40,446 nucleotides of DNA, from positions 1-40,446 of the forward strand of contig CAZPLU010000022.1 of NCBI GenBank assembly GCA_964587625.1. Direction: 5' to 3'. A program made the position numbers and the translations under genes. This document shows positions 1-10,300 of the stretch, piece after piece (positions within the stretch are counted from its first letter, which is position 1; each line of letters starts with the position of its first letter). This stretch comes from DAOPZJ01 sp964587625. GTDB lineage: Bacteria; Bacillota; Clostridia; Oscillospirales; JAKOTC01. Under the pieces are notes generated by a model, which had not been told where the DNA came from, did not search any database, and saw nothing but the letters and a program-made list of their open reading frames with translations.

Positions 1-45
1 CCTTTTGATGTGCCGTTTGTTTTATATGGGTTGGGATATGATGCT

Positions 46-1458
46 TTATTTTTGGAGCGCCAACAAGACGAAGTTCAAAATGAACAGCACGGTTGAGACA
101 GCGAGCACCGGGTGGATTTCTTTGATTTTTCCTTTGCAAATCTTGACGATGCAGTAGAAGATAAAGCCGAAGGCGATGCCGTAGGAGATGCTGTAGCAAA
201 GCGCCATGAACACGCCGGCGAAGAAAGCCGGAATGGCTTCGGTGAGTTCGTGCCAATCGATCTCTTTGAATGAGGACATCATCATGATGCCGACCACGAT
301 CAATGCGGCTGAAGTTGCCGCGGCGGGAACAACCCCCGCGACCGAAGCAAGCGGAATGCAAGCCAAGAACAACACCGCCGTGACAACGCTGGTAAGACCG
401 GTGCGTCCGCCGACGCCGATACCGGCGGCGCTTTCGACATAAGTCGTGGTATTGGAGGTGCCGAAAACCGCGCCGAGGGAAGTTGCAACCGAATCGGCAA
501 AAAGCGCTTTGTCCAATTTGGATTTGAAGCCCGAGCTTGCATTCATCATCTTCATGTCCTCATCGGTAAATATCCCGGTTTTGCGGCCGGTTCCGATAAA
601 GGTGCCGATGGTGTCAAACGTATCGGTCAAGCTGAACGCAAAGATGGTGGCGAACACCAGCGGCAGTTTTGCCGGATCGCTGAACAGCGAAGGGATGCCT
701 TGGCTTTTAAAAATGACACCGAATGTGGTTCCGAGTTCTTGGAACGATTCCGCCATGCCGTCGGCAATACCCACACCGGCAAAATTGACCACATTCATCG
801 GGATGCCGATGATGGTGGTGGCGACAATCCCGATTAAAATCGCGCCTTTTACTTTGAGAACCAATAAAACGACAGTGATAACCAATCCGATTAATGCGAG
901 CAAAACAGCCGCCGAGTTCAGATTGACAAGCGCCGGAACCGCACTGGCGTCGGCGATGACTGTGCCGTCACCCAATACGACGTTTTTCCCCGGGTCGGAA
1001 GTGAAATTGATCAGACCGGCATTTTTGATTCCTATGTATGCAATAAAAATACCGATACCGCCGCCGATGGCGTTTTGGAGTCCGGTGGGGATGGACTTGA
1101 TGATTGTCTTCCTGATCTTGGTCACGGTGATAATGACGTTGATGAGACCGCAGATAAAGACCATGGACAGCGCCTGTTCCCATGTAAATCCGAGAGCGAA
1201 AACGACCGTGAAGGTGAAAAAGGCGTTCAGTCCCATACCCGGTGCCTGTGCGTACGGCACATTTGCGAAAAGTCCCATAATCAGCGTGCCGATGACGGTC
1301 GCGAAAATGGTTGCGAGGAAGATTGCTTTTTGCGGCATTCCGGTCAGGCCGAGAATCTGCGGGTTGACGAAGATGATGTAAGCCATCGTGAAGAAGGTCG
1401 TCAAACCGGCGATGATCTCAGTTCCGACGGAAGAGCCGCTTTCCTTGATTTTGAACAA
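46..1458 (-). CDS. NCS2/AzgA-family guanine/hypoxanthine permease
   Basis: This is a 470-residue integral membrane protein with about a dozen hydrophobic segments. It is likely a proton-coupled purine base importer of the AzgA branch (PbuG/PbuO-like) of the NCS2 family. Family signatures seen are AQAPGMGLNAFF at about residues 70-81, TDTFDTIGTFIGTG in the middle, and TTTYVESAAGIGVGGRTG further on. The start is TTG at 1458, chosen because AGGAGGAG lies a few bases upstream (about 1463-1470). The gene lies about 80 nt downstream of tRNA-Ala on the same strand with no convincing promoter between them, so it may be read from the tRNA promoter. No purine riboswitch is visible in the short gap. The exact base transported cannot be read from the sequence. 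Confidence 0.9.
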   Translation of the reverse strand: MFKIKESGSSVGTEIIAGLTTFFTMAYIIFVNPQILGLTGMPQKAIFLATIFATVIGTLIMGLFANVPYAQAPGMGLNAFFTFTVVFALGFTWEQALSMVFICGLINVIITVTKIRKTIIKSIPTGLQNAIGGGIGIFIAYIGIKNAGLINFTSDPGKNVVLGDGTVIADASAVPALVNLNSAAVLLALIGLVITVVLLVLKVKGAILIGIVATTIIGIPMNVVNFAGVGIADGMAESFQELGTTFGVIFKSQGIPSLFSDPAKLPLVFATIFAFSLTDTFDTIGTFIGTGRKTGIFTDEDMKMMNASSGFKSKLDKALFADSVATSLGAVFGTSNTTTYVESAAGIGVGGRTGLTSVVTAVLFLACIPLASVAGVVPAAATSAALIVVGIMMMSSFKEIDWHELTEAIPAFFAGVFMALCYSISYGIAFGFIFYCIVKICKGKIKEIHPVLAVSTVLFILNFVLLALQK

Positions 1459-1487
1459 GAAAACTCCTCCTAAAAAAATATTTGCCT

Positions 1488-1532
1488 AAACCTTGTCATA
1501 CAAGGGGAGAAAAGTTTTGTATCACAAGGTTT
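1488..1532 (-). promoter_or_regulatory. Long imperfect hairpin between tRNA-Ala and the purine permease
   Basis: Nine-base arms 1488-1496 and 1524-1532 (AAACCTTGT/ACAAGGTTT on the plus strand) pair perfectly. After one mismatch, six more base pairs (1498-1503 with 1517-1522) follow, leaving a 13-nt loop. The stem begins 5 nt after the tRNA 3' end. A run of T occurs on the minus strand about 8 nt after it, directly before the permease ribosome site. It could act as a leaky terminator or a processing stem; its role is inferred. Confidence 0.5.
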
Positions 1533-1536
1533 GTGC

Positions 1537-1612
<76 letters not shown>

Positions 1613-1726
1613 GCGTGAAACCATGTGATAGGAAATAAACTAATCCCGGTCGGTTGGTTAGGCGCCTCCGACCTATAAAATCCGCCGATCCGTGCCGACG
1701 CAACCGTATTCAACGGTTATGTGTGA

Positions 1727-1755
1727 ATAATACCATATCCGCGCCCCCTTTTCAA
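1727..1755 (-). promoter_or_regulatory. Sigma-A type promoter for tRNA-Ala
   Basis: On the minus strand TTGAAA (1750-1755) and TATTAT (1727-1732) are separated by exactly 17 bp, with a TG one base before the -10 box. Transcription would start near 1720. The leader up to the tRNA contains a small hairpin, with arms AACCGT/ACGGTT at about 1702-1718. The stretch 1613-1925 otherwise holds only this promoter and the divergent recD2 promoter. Confidence 0.75.
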
Positions 1756-1845
1756 GCCATCCCGCCAAAAAAATCGCCCTCACTTTATCTTTGTCGAATA
1801 TTACAAAAATAACACCGAATGTTTGGCTAATTTTTAGCTTTTTTA

Positions 1846-1874
1846 TTGACCTTGTTTACTATATATGGTATACT
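1846..1874 (+). promoter_or_regulatory. Sigma-A type promoter for recD2 operon
   Basis: TTGACC (1846-1851) and TATACT (1869-1874) are separated by 17 bp. The start of transcription would be near 1881, giving a leader of about 45 nt before the TTG start codon at 1926. This position also argues against the longer open frame that begins at 1791, because its first codons would lie upstream of the transcript. Confidence 0.8.
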
Positions 1875-1925
1875 GAATCCATTCAAATGCCGATATGCGG
1901 TGTTTTTATTTTCGGAGGTGGCGGC

Positions 1926-4208
1926 TTGAGGAACATTGCGAGAGACCTTGCGGGCGATTATTCGGGCTGCATCCCTTCCGAGACCCAAGAGGGAATTTAT
2001 GAGGCCGAGGGTGTGGTCGACCGCGTCGTATACGCCAACGAGGACAACGGTTACCATGTCGTCGAGCTGTTGTGCGGCGGCGATATTCTCACGGTCGTCG
2101 GCGATATGCCGCAAATTTTTCCGGGTGAACGCCTCAAAGTCACCGGTAAATTCGTGACCCATTCGTCCTACGGAAAACAACTCGAAGTGCAGTCCTCCCA
2201 GCGCCGTCTCCCCGACAATCGCGAGGACATTCTGCGCTATCTGATGTCAGGCGCGGTCAAAGGCGTCGGCCCCATCAGCGCCGAGCGGATTTTCAACCGG
2301 TTCGGCGACGAGACCTTGTTGATTTTGGAAAACGATCCGATGCAGATTGCCGAAGTGCGCGGATTTTCTCATAAAAAAGCCGTCGCCATCGCGGAGGAGC
2401 TGACCAAGCTCTTCGATCTGCGGCGGATGATGTTATACCTCTCGGGCTATGGTCTCCGCCCGTCGGAATCGGTCAAGACGATTCGGGCGCTCGGCGAGCA
2501 TACGATGCAGCTGGTCGAAGACAACCCCTATATCCTATGCTGTAACGCCATCGGCCTCGATTTTACGCGGGTTGACTCGCTGGCTTTCGAGCGCGGATTC
2601 GAATATAACAACGACAACCGTCTCTGCGCGGGCGTGTTGCATGTGCTGCGCCACAATTTGCAAAACGGACACACCTGCCTGCCGACCGAAAAACTGCTCG
2701 GCGCGGCGCAGACGCTGCTGCGCTGCGAACCCGAACTGACCGAAAATGCGCTCAATTGTCAAATGGCGATGGGCGAGGTGTTGCCGGTGACATTCGGCGA
2801 ACGGCAATTTTGTTACCTCTCCAAGGTGCTTGCCGCCGAAAAATACATCGCCGACCGTATGCACATGCTCTCTCATGCGGACTCATCCGCGGAGCCGGTG
2901 AGCGACGAGGAACTCGCCGAACTCGAAAAGGCCGTCGGAATCACCTATGAAAACGTTCAAAAGGAGGCCGTCAAAACGGCGATCGCGCACGGGACAAGCA
3001 TCATCACGGGCGGTCCGGGCACCGGTAAGACGACGATTTTATATGCGGTGCTGCGGCTGCTGCAAAACCGGGGTCTGAAAGTGACGCTGGCAGCCCCCAC
3101 CGGGCGCGCCGCGAAGCGTATGAGCGAACTCGTCGGATGGGAGGCCACAACGATCCACCGGCTGCTTGACAGCAGGGTCGGCGGCGCCGAAAACCGTTAT
3201 CTCACGTTCGGCAGAAACGAGGAGTCCCCGCTCGACAGCGACGCGGTGATCATCGACGAGGCCTCGATGTGCGACGTCTTTGTGATGGAGGGATTGCTGC
3301 GGGCGATGCATCCCGGCACAAAACTCATTTTGGTCGGGGACGCAGACCAGCTGCCCGCCGTGGGCGCGGGAAACATCATGCGCGACCTGACTTCCAGCGG
3401 AAAAATACCGTTGATTCGACTGACCGAAATTTATCGGCAGGCGGCCTCTTCGCTGATTGTCGTCAACGCCCACCGCATCAACAGCGGCGAACCGCCGATT
3501 TTAAACCGCAAGGACAAAGACAACGATTTTTTCTTTATGCCGATCCGCACGGAACACGAATGCGTCAAAACCCTCGTATCCCTGTGTTCCGCCCGATTGC
3601 CCGCGCGTTACGGCTGGTCGCCGTTTACCGACATTCAAGTTTTGACGCCGGGAAGAAAAGGGGCGCTGGGCACCATTGAATTGAATAAAAAGCTGCAGGC
3701 CGTGCTCAATCCGCCGAGCGGCAGCCCCCAATTTGAGTTCGAGGGATTTTCTTATCGAATCGGCGATAAGATTATGCAAACCCACAACGATTATGATATA
3801 ATGTGGACGAGGAACGGCGAGGCAGGTGTCGGACTTTATAACGGAGACACGGGCATTGTCACCGGGATCGACAAAGCGGCTCGTCTTTTGTATGCCGATT
3901 TCGACGGGCGGCAGGTCTGTTTCACCTCACAACAGCTCATCGAATTGGAACCCGCCTATGCCTGCACGGTACACAAATCTCAGGGCAGCGAATTCGAAGC
4001 CGTCGTCATCCCGCTTTTTCCCGCTTATTCCGAACAGCTGATGTACCGCAACCTGCTCTACACCGCCGTGACCCGCGCGAAAAAAATGTTGGTGATCGTC
4101 GGCAACGAGGCGACCGTGATGAAGATGGTGAGCAACGAAAAAAAGGCGCTGCGTTATACCGGTCTGAAAAAATTTTTGCTCGGGCTTGACAAAGGAGTTG
4201 AACCCTGA
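1926..4208 (+). CDS. recD2: RecD2-type ATP-dependent 5'-3' DNA helicase
   Basis: This is a superfamily 1B helicase of the RecD2 (YrrC) class, found in bacteria that use RecD without RecBC; it acts in DNA repair and replication. An N-terminal OB-like region (EGVVDRVVYANEDNGYHVVEL) and helix-hairpin-helix stretches precede the motor. Walker A is GGPGTGKTT with the lysine at residue 368. The DEAS Walker B box is at residues 444-447, and late motifs VHKSQGSEF and LYTAVTRAKK follow. I chose the TTG at 1926, giving 760 aa, because GGAGGTGG lies 5 nt upstream and the promoter at 1846-1874 places the transcript start inside the longer frame. The stop codon overlaps the comF start by one base (TGATG), so the two are probably translationally coupled. 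Confidence 0.93.
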   Translation: MRNIARDLAGDYSGCIPSETQEGIYEAEGVVDRVVYANEDNGYHVVELLCGGDILTVVGDMPQIFPGERLKVTGKFVTHSSYGKQLEVQSSQRRLPDNREDILRYLMSGAVKGVGPISAERIFNRFGDETLLILENDPMQIAEVRGFSHKKAVAIAEELTKLFDLRRMMLYLSGYGLRPSESVKTIRALGEHTMQLVEDNPYILCCNAIGLDFTRVDSLAFERGFEYNNDNRLCAGVLHVLRHNLQNGHTCLPTEKLLGAAQTLLRCEPELTENALNCQMAMGEVLPVTFGERQFCYLSKVLAAEKYIADRMHMLSHADSSAEPVSDEELAELEKAVGITYENVQKEAVKTAIAHGTSIITGGPGTGKTTILYAVLRLLQNRGLKVTLAAPTGRAAKRMSELVGWEATTIHRLLDSRVGGAENRYLTFGRNEESPLDSDAVIIDEASMCDVFVMEGLLRAMHPGTKLILVGDADQLPAVGAGNIMRDLTSSGKIPLIRLTEIYRQAASSLIVVNAHRINSGEPPILNRKDKDNDFFFMPIRTEHECVKTLVSLCSARLPARYGWSPFTDIQVLTPGRKGALGTIELNKKLQAVLNPPSGSPQFEFEGFSYRIGDKIMQTHNDYDIMWTRNGEAGVGLYNGDTGIVTGIDKAARLLYADFDGRQVCFTSQQLIELEPAYACTVHKSQGSEFEAVVIPLFPAYSEQLMYRNLLYTAVTRAKKMLVIVGNEATVMKMVSNEKKALRYTGLKKFLLGLDKGVEP

Positions 4209-4891
4209 TGGACGGCGCACCGCTGTTGGATCGTCTGATCTCGGCCTTTTTCCCGCACAAATGCATCTTTTGCGGCAAGGTCTGCGCCGACCTCGACTAC
4301 TGCGGAAAATGTCACCCGCCGTTTATGAAACGGCGTGATATGGAATTCGCCGGCAGGCGAGTTCCGAACGCGGACGGGTATTTCTCTCCGTTTTTTTATG
4401 TCAGAGGGGTAAAAAAGGCGATCAAGGATCTGAAGTTTAACCGAAAACGGCAAAACGCCGTTGTTTTGGGCGAGATGATGGCGCATTGCTGTCTGGGTTT
4501 TGACTTCGGACCGGTGGATTTCGTGACCTGTGTGCCGCAGAGCGATCACAGCCGCCGGAAGCGCGAATACAACCAATCGGCGCTCCTCGCCAAACGCATT
4601 GCCGCCGTCCTCGGATTTCCCTTTTCCGAGACGATGCTCTGTCTGCGCCACGCCACCGATCAAAAACAGCTCACCGCCGCCGAACGTTCCGCCAATATTT
4701 TAGGGAGTTTTCAACTTAAATCGGAATTGTCTTTGAAGAAGCATTCGATTTTATTGGTTGACGATGTGATGACCACCGGCTCGACACTTTGCGAGGCGAT
4801 TCGGGTGCTGAAAGGCGCCGGCGCAAAAGAGGTCTACGCCGTCTGCGCCGCCTCGACGATTTTCAAGCGGGAGTCGGAAAATATGGCTTGA
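4208..4891 (+). CDS. comF: ComF-family phosphoribosyltransferase-like protein
   Basis: This 227-residue protein belongs to the ComF/GntX family. Members carry an N-terminal zinc-binding knuckle and a type I phosphoribosyltransferase fold, and in naturally transformable bacteria act late in DNA uptake. Seen here are CxxC pairs at C19/C22 and C32/C35 and the PRPP-binding loop VDDVMTTGST at residues 184-193. The gene overlaps recD2 by one base, an arrangement that fits joint work on single-stranded DNA, but no other competence gene is in the window, so transformation ability is unproven. The length is normal for the family. Substrate is unknown for this family in general. Confidence 0.9.
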   Translation: MDGAPLLDRLISAFFPHKCIFCGKVCADLDYCGKCHPPFMKRRDMEFAGRRVPNADGYFSPFFYVRGVKKAIKDLKFNRKRQNAVVLGEMMAHCCLGFDFGPVDFVTCVPQSDHSRRKREYNQSALLAKRIAAVLGFPFSETMLCLRHATDQKQLTAAERSANILGSFQLKSELSLKKHSILLVDDVMTTGSTLCEAIRVLKGAGAKEVYAVCAASTIFKRESENMA

Positions 4892-4943
4892 CTTTTTACA
4901 TATTCGAGTTCCCGTTCAACCCAAACAGAAAGGATGATCCCCC

Positions 4944-5981
4944 ATGGCATACGGCTTTCTCGGGTTAAACCAACATATCGCAATCGATCTCGGAACCGCC
5001 AACACCAAGGTTTTTCTGCGCGGAAAAGGCATTTTGATCGATGAACCCACGGTCGCCGCATTCGATCGGGAAACCGGTGAGGTGATCGCCATCGGCGAGC
5101 AGGCCAACAAGATGCTCGGGCGCAATCCGGTCGGCATCGAAGTCATCAAGCCGCTGGCTGACGGCGTGATCTCCGAGTTCGAAGTCACCGAAAAACTGCT
5201 GCGCCACTATATAAAAACCGTCTGCGGCGATTTGCGCATTTTCAAACCCGTCGTCATGGTCTCTGTACCCGCGCATATGACCGACGTCGAGGCCCGCGCG
5301 GTCGTCGACGCATGCGAATCGGCGGGCGCGAGAGAGGTCTATTTGATCAGCGAACCGGTGGCCTCTGCCATCGGCAGCGGTCTGGACATCTCCAAACCGC
5401 ACGGCATCATGGTGGTCGACGTCGGCGGCGGAACCACCGACATCGCGGTCATCACCTTGAACGGCATCAGCGCCACCAATTCAGTCAGCTCGGCGGGGAA
5501 TCGATTCGACAACGACATCATCAAATATGTCCAGCGCCGTTTCAAACTCATCATCGGCGCACCGACCGCCGAACGGGTCAAAATAGAGGCCGGCTGCGCG
5601 TTTCACAGCGGCAACCGCAAGACCACGATCGTCAAAGGCAGAAACTTCATCACCGGTATCCCTCAGGCCGTAGAAATTGGGAGCGACATGCTGGCCGAAG
5701 CCCTCGCCGGCGCGGTCTCTATGATTATAGACGCGACAAAATCCGTTTTGGAACGCACGCCGCCCGAATTGATCCACGACATCAAAACCGACGGAATATT
5801 GCTGTCGGGCGGCGGGAGCATGCTCGGCGGTTTGGACGAATATATGTCTCTTCGTCTCAACACGCCGGTGGTCCGGACACTCAGTCCCAAAGACGCGGTC
5901 ATCCTCGGCGCCGCCAAAGCGCTCGACAACATCGACAAATTCACCCCGGGCGCAAAGGGCTATATCGAAAACGTGTTTTAA
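4944..5981 (+). CDS. mreB: MreB/Mbl-family rod-shape actin homologue
   Basis: This 345-residue protein is a bacterial actin of the MreB/Mbl/MreBH group, which forms membrane-associated filaments that guide side-wall peptidoglycan synthesis. The phosphate-1 loop DLGTANT is near the N terminus, the phosphate-2 loop DVGGGTTDIAV is in the middle, and the adenosine motif LSGGGSM is near the C terminus; all are intact. A GAAAGGA ribosome site precedes ATG 4944. No mreC or mreD follows, unlike the classic mreBCD operon. It is therefore more likely a stand-alone Mbl- or MreBH-type paralogue in the recD2-comF transcript. The exact paralogue cannot be decided by eye. Confidence 0.9.
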   Translation: MAYGFLGLNQHIAIDLGTANTKVFLRGKGILIDEPTVAAFDRETGEVIAIGEQANKMLGRNPVGIEVIKPLADGVISEFEVTEKLLRHYIKTVCGDLRIFKPVVMVSVPAHMTDVEARAVVDACESAGAREVYLISEPVASAIGSGLDISKPHGIMVVDVGGGTTDIAVITLNGISATNSVSSAGNRFDNDIIKYVQRRFKLIIGAPTAERVKIEAGCAFHSGNRKTTIVKGRNFITGIPQAVEIGSDMLAEALAGAVSMIIDATKSVLERTPPELIHDIKTDGILLSGGGSMLGGLDEYMSLRLNTPVVRTLSPKDAVILGAAKALDNIDKFTPGAKGYIENVF

Positions 5982-6024
5982 CCCCTGATCGAAAATATTC
6001 TGTAGCGAAAGGACAGCAAAAGTC

Positions 6025-7266
6025 ATGAGAGTCATTGAACGCAATGAGGCGTTTATCCGCTGCGAAGGCGATGAATTTATCAACGGGCCGTCGGTCGCCG
6101 CGTGCCCGCGCAAGGACATCCCCGGCGGCAAAGACATGATTTTGACCTTTGACCGGATGGACCGCCGCAAAAGCAATTTGGCGACTTCCATCTACCGATC
6201 ATCCGACGGCGGGAACACCTGGACGTTTCAAAGCGTTTTCGAACACAAATTTGTCTTTGATTTGCACGGCAGCAGCCGGCGTGACGGCTACGGCTCGGTC
6301 TTTTCGGACGACATCCGGGGGACGATGCTCTATTTCGGCACCGAGCTGTATTTCGACCACAACGATCCCGAAAGCCCTTCAAAGAAGCGCAAAATCTATT
6401 ACCGCATTTCGTTTGACAACGGTTTTACCTGGTCGGACAAGCGCCAGATCATCCAAAAAGGCATTTCCGGCGCCGGGCAGATGTACGACAAAACCCACTA
6501 TATGCACAGCGTCAAGTTCGGGGCAAACATGGCAAATCTGGTGATTCCGAATGTGGTGCGTACCAAGGATCTCACGCTGACATTCGGCGTCAGTTCTCAA
6601 ACGGTCGACCAAAACTGGAACCGCATCGATTATTTCGGCAGCGATTTTATGCGCAGCGGCGCGCTCAAAGCCAAATGGAATACCGCGGAACTCGGCTATC
6701 ATTTCGAATTCGGAAGTTGGGCCGCCATCGAGGCGGAGCGGTCAACGCGCGGTCTGTTCGAACCGGTCTTGTCCGTTGTCAACGGCGAGCGCATCATGAT
6801 GGTCACACGCGGCAGCAACGCGCCCCATTCCACTGTGGAGGGCTGTAAATTCATGCTGGTGTCGGTCGACGAGGGCCAAACCTGGAGCCGCCCCGAACCC
6901 CTGCTCTACGACGACGGTGAAATCATGTACTCGTCTTCGAGCTGCGCACGCACGATTGCGCACTCCGACGGCAGGTTGTTTTTTATCGGCGTGATCAACA
7001 GCCATAATCCGGTCGGCAATTTCCCGCGTTATCCGTTGTGCATTGCCGAGATCGACAAGTATTCCTGCCGCATTAAAAAAAAGTCCGTGACCCGGATTGT
7101 GACAAAACCCGAGGATGTCGACGATTCAAAGACGTTGTTTCCGGTCGATTATACCGGCCATTGGGCATACGAGCAGTCGGACGGGAAGCTGGTCGTGCTC
7201 GCGCCCTGTCGCCCCGATTTGTCCAAGTTCGGCGGCTGGTTGAATAAATATGTCATCGAAGTGTAG
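6025..7266 (+). CDS. BNR-repeat / sialidase-fold protein
   Basis: This 413-residue protein has three clear Asp-box (BNR) repeats: SSDGGNTW at 59-66, SFDNGFTW at 129-136 and SVDEGQTW at 280-287. These mark the beta-propeller blades of the sialidase superfamily. No signal peptide or membrane segment is present, so it should be cytoplasmic. Whether it is a true exo-alpha-sialidase is open: I cannot confirm the arginine triad and the catalytic tyrosine/aspartate by eye, and many BNR proteins have other roles. It lies 43 nt after mreB with a GAAAGGA ribosome site and 52 nt before a family 2 glycoside hydrolase. That pairing suggests both act on the same imported glycan, which is an inference. Confidence 0.75.
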   Translation: MRVIERNEAFIRCEGDEFINGPSVAACPRKDIPGGKDMILTFDRMDRRKSNLATSIYRSSDGGNTWTFQSVFEHKFVFDLHGSSRRDGYGSVFSDDIRGTMLYFGTELYFDHNDPESPSKKRKIYYRISFDNGFTWSDKRQIIQKGISGAGQMYDKTHYMHSVKFGANMANLVIPNVVRTKDLTLTFGVSSQTVDQNWNRIDYFGSDFMRSGALKAKWNTAELGYHFEFGSWAAIEAERSTRGLFEPVLSVVNGERIMMVTRGSNAPHSTVEGCKFMLVSVDEGQTWSRPEPLLYDDGEIMYSSSSCARTIAHSDGRLFFIGVINSHNPVGNFPRYPLCIAEIDKYSCRIKKKSVTRIVTKPEDVDDSKTLFPVDYTGHWAYEQSDGKLVVLAPCRPDLSKFGGWLNKYVIEV

Positions 7267-7318
7267 TATAAAATATCACAAGTCGGAATGCCGTATTTCG
7301 GCAAGATGGAGATTTTAA

Positions 7319-10300
7319 ATGGCAAACGAACAGACAAACTTCGCAAAAATCGCCGCGGAAAACAAAGCGACCCGCCCCGGGCTGGCCCAATGTCCGCCGA
7401 TTGAATACGACCCCGTTGATTTAACCCCCTCGAAAGCAATCGCGCCGGAGGTCATTCAAAAGCCCTATGAAGAGCTGAAGAAGGATTATTGGGACGAGAT
7501 CAAAGCGCTTAGAGCCGCTTACGCGCCGTTTTTACGCGACCTCGCTCCGAAAGCGCGAAAAATACGCAAGCGTCAATATCTTTCCGAATTTGATTTCCGC
7601 TTCGAAACCCCGAAGGATAACCGTAATTTCGAGAACGCCCAAAAGGGGCGCGGGGATTGGGAACGGGTAAAACTGCCGCATTACCGCGGGCCGGTGGGGC
7701 GCTGGACGGCCTTTTACCGCTCCGAATTCAAATATTTCGCGTCGGCGGGCAAACGGGTCTGGCTCCACTTTTTGGGCGCGGACTATATTGCCAACGTCTA
7801 TCTGAACGGGCGGTACATTGGCAGCCATGAGGGCATGTTCGCGCCGTTCAGGTTTGAAGTCACGAAGTTTTTAAGGCGCGATAAAAACGTGCTTTTGATC
7901 GAGTTGAAAAACGATTTGCCGACTGTGGGCATTGACGGCGACCGCATCGACGGCGACAAGATTTATGCCGCGACCGGTTTGGGTTGGGACGACCCGCAGG
8001 ACGGCTGGCACCACTGCCCGCCCGGCGGCGGCATCTACAATAAGGTTTTTTTGGAAGAAACGCCCGATTATTTCATCGGCGACGTTTACATGCGCCCGAA
8101 TATCGACGCCGGTACGGCTCAGGCGTGGGTACAGGTTTTTAACGCGACCGGCGAAAATTATTCCGAACGTGGCAAGCCCGATGGCTTTACACTCGGTGTA
8201 AAGATCTTCGCGCGCAATTTCGAAGGCAAACCGAAAAAGGAAGTGTTGTTCGAAAACATCCCCTACACCGGCCCCGGCGCGAACGATTATCGCTATGAAA
8301 TCCCGATGGGCAAATTCCAGTTGTGGGAACTCGACAAGCCGTATCTCTACACGGCGCGCATCTCACTGTATTCACGCGACGGAGAGCTGCTCGACCAATG
8401 CGATAAACCGTTCGGTATGCGCAAATTTACGATGGATACGGCGTCGGCTGGCGACAAGGGCGAGCTGTTTTTTAACAACAAAAAGATCCGTTTGCGCGGC
8501 GCGAACGACATGGGGCATATGCAGCTCGCGGTCTGCGACGAGGACTGGGAACTGCTGATCACCGACATTTTGATTGCCAAGACCGCCAATATGAATTACT
8601 ACCGTTTCACGCAGCGGCTTGTGCAGGACGAGATTTACCTTTACTGCGACATGCTGGGCATGCTCAACCAGACCGACCTGCCGGTGTTCGGCACGTTCCG
8701 GCGCGGCCAGTTTTACGAGGGCGTCCGCCAGACCGGCGAGATGGAGCGCTTGGTGCGCTCGCATCCCTCCTGCGTCATGGTGAGCTATATCAACGAGGCG
8801 ATGCCGGTCGAGCGTGACGGCAAAGACCACCGCCATCTCGGCCGCCCCGAGCTCGAGCGCTGGTTTGAGTGCTGTGACCGCGCGGTGAAACAGGAAAATC
8901 CCGACCGGGTGATCAAGCGCGTCGAGGGCGACTACGACCCGCCGACGAACGAGGGGCTGTCCGATTTCCACTGCTACAACATGTGGTACACCAACCATGC
9001 GCTGCCCGTCGGGCGGCTCTATCAAAACCGGCTGCCCGCGATCCGCACCGGCTGGAAGACCGGCTGCGGCGAATACGGTACCGAGGGGCTGGACAACTAC
9101 GACGTGATGATTTCGCGTTATCCCGAAGATTGGCTGCCGAAACCGGGCGGGCAATGGCTGCCCGACAAGATCGTCTTTGCCCAGAGCAACACGATGCACG
9201 GCGACTGGTACGAGGAGCAGGAGGGCATTCTGAACTGGATCGCCGAGAGCCAGCGGCATCAGGCGTTCGCCACCAAACTCATGACCGACGCCCTCCGCCG
9301 CCGCAGCGATAAAATCGTCTCCACCGCCCTGCACCTGCTGATCGACGCGTGGCCCGCCGGATGGATGAAGACGCTGGTCGGCGTCGACCGCCAGCCCAAG
9401 CCCGCCTTTTTCGAATTCAAAAATTCGCTCGTTCCGCTGCGGCTGAATCTGCGTTGCGACCGGTGGACGGCTTATGAGGGCGAAAATATCCCGCTGGAGT
9501 GCTGGCTGCTGAACGACACGCGGGATGACCATAAGAATCTGCGCATGGTAGTGACGATGCGAGACGATGAAAGAGTCCTCGGAAGTTGGGAACTGCTTTC
9601 CGAAATCGAAGCCGTCAACCCCAAATGCGCCGGGCTCGTCAGGGCGGCGCTGCCGAAGGTCGAAAAAAAGACCGACATCCGCTTCGACGCGGCGCTCTAT
9701 GACGGCGAAAAAATGATTTACGGCGAGCGGTTCACGATCAAAACATACCCGAAACCGAAAATTCGGGACAAAGCGGTCTGCGTCGGTCAAAACGCGTTGA
9801 TCGTCGCAAAAGCGTTCGGATTTGAAACCGAAGTTTCCGCTGCCCTGCCCCCAAACGCCGAAATCGTATTGATCTCGGATAACGCCGGCGACCTCTCGAA
9901 CGCCGAAGCGTTGGCGGAAACCGGCTGCAGGGTTGTGATATTACCGCCCGACAGCGGAACTTTGGGCTATCGGCTCGGCGAAAAGTCGATCGGCTACGAC
10001 TATATCCACGGCGTATACGACGCCGTAGACAGCGCGATGCCGTTTGATCATGAAGACGGCGTGGCGTTCGTCGCCCGCGACCCCGAACATCCGATAACTG
10101 CCGAATTCGGCCCGCAGGACTTCGCCTACCTCTACAACGCCGATAAAAACTTCATCGACGCGGCCGCGGTCAATTTTATCAAGACGGAGGGCTTTGACCC
10201 GAAGCCGTTGCTGTTCACCTACGCCAAAGCCGGATTCTTCGACAAGACCGCCGGGCACAAACAAAAATTGCCCGTGGTTTCCGAACTTGCGCACAACTTG

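Noticed and set aside
446..1381. 311-codon plus-strand open frame opposite the purine permease
   Set aside because: It mirrors the codon pattern of the permease on the other strand and has no domain or start signal.
1791..1925. N-terminal extension of the RecD2 frame from ATG 1791
   Set aside because: The promoter (1846-1874) lies inside it, it has no ribosome site, and the encoded hydrophobic stretch is not part of the RecD2 family.
8372..9790. 472-codon minus-strand open frame inside the GH2 gene
   Set aside because: It is the shadow of a GC-rich coding strand; no ribosome site or recognisable domain, while the plus strand encodes GH2 catalytic motifs.
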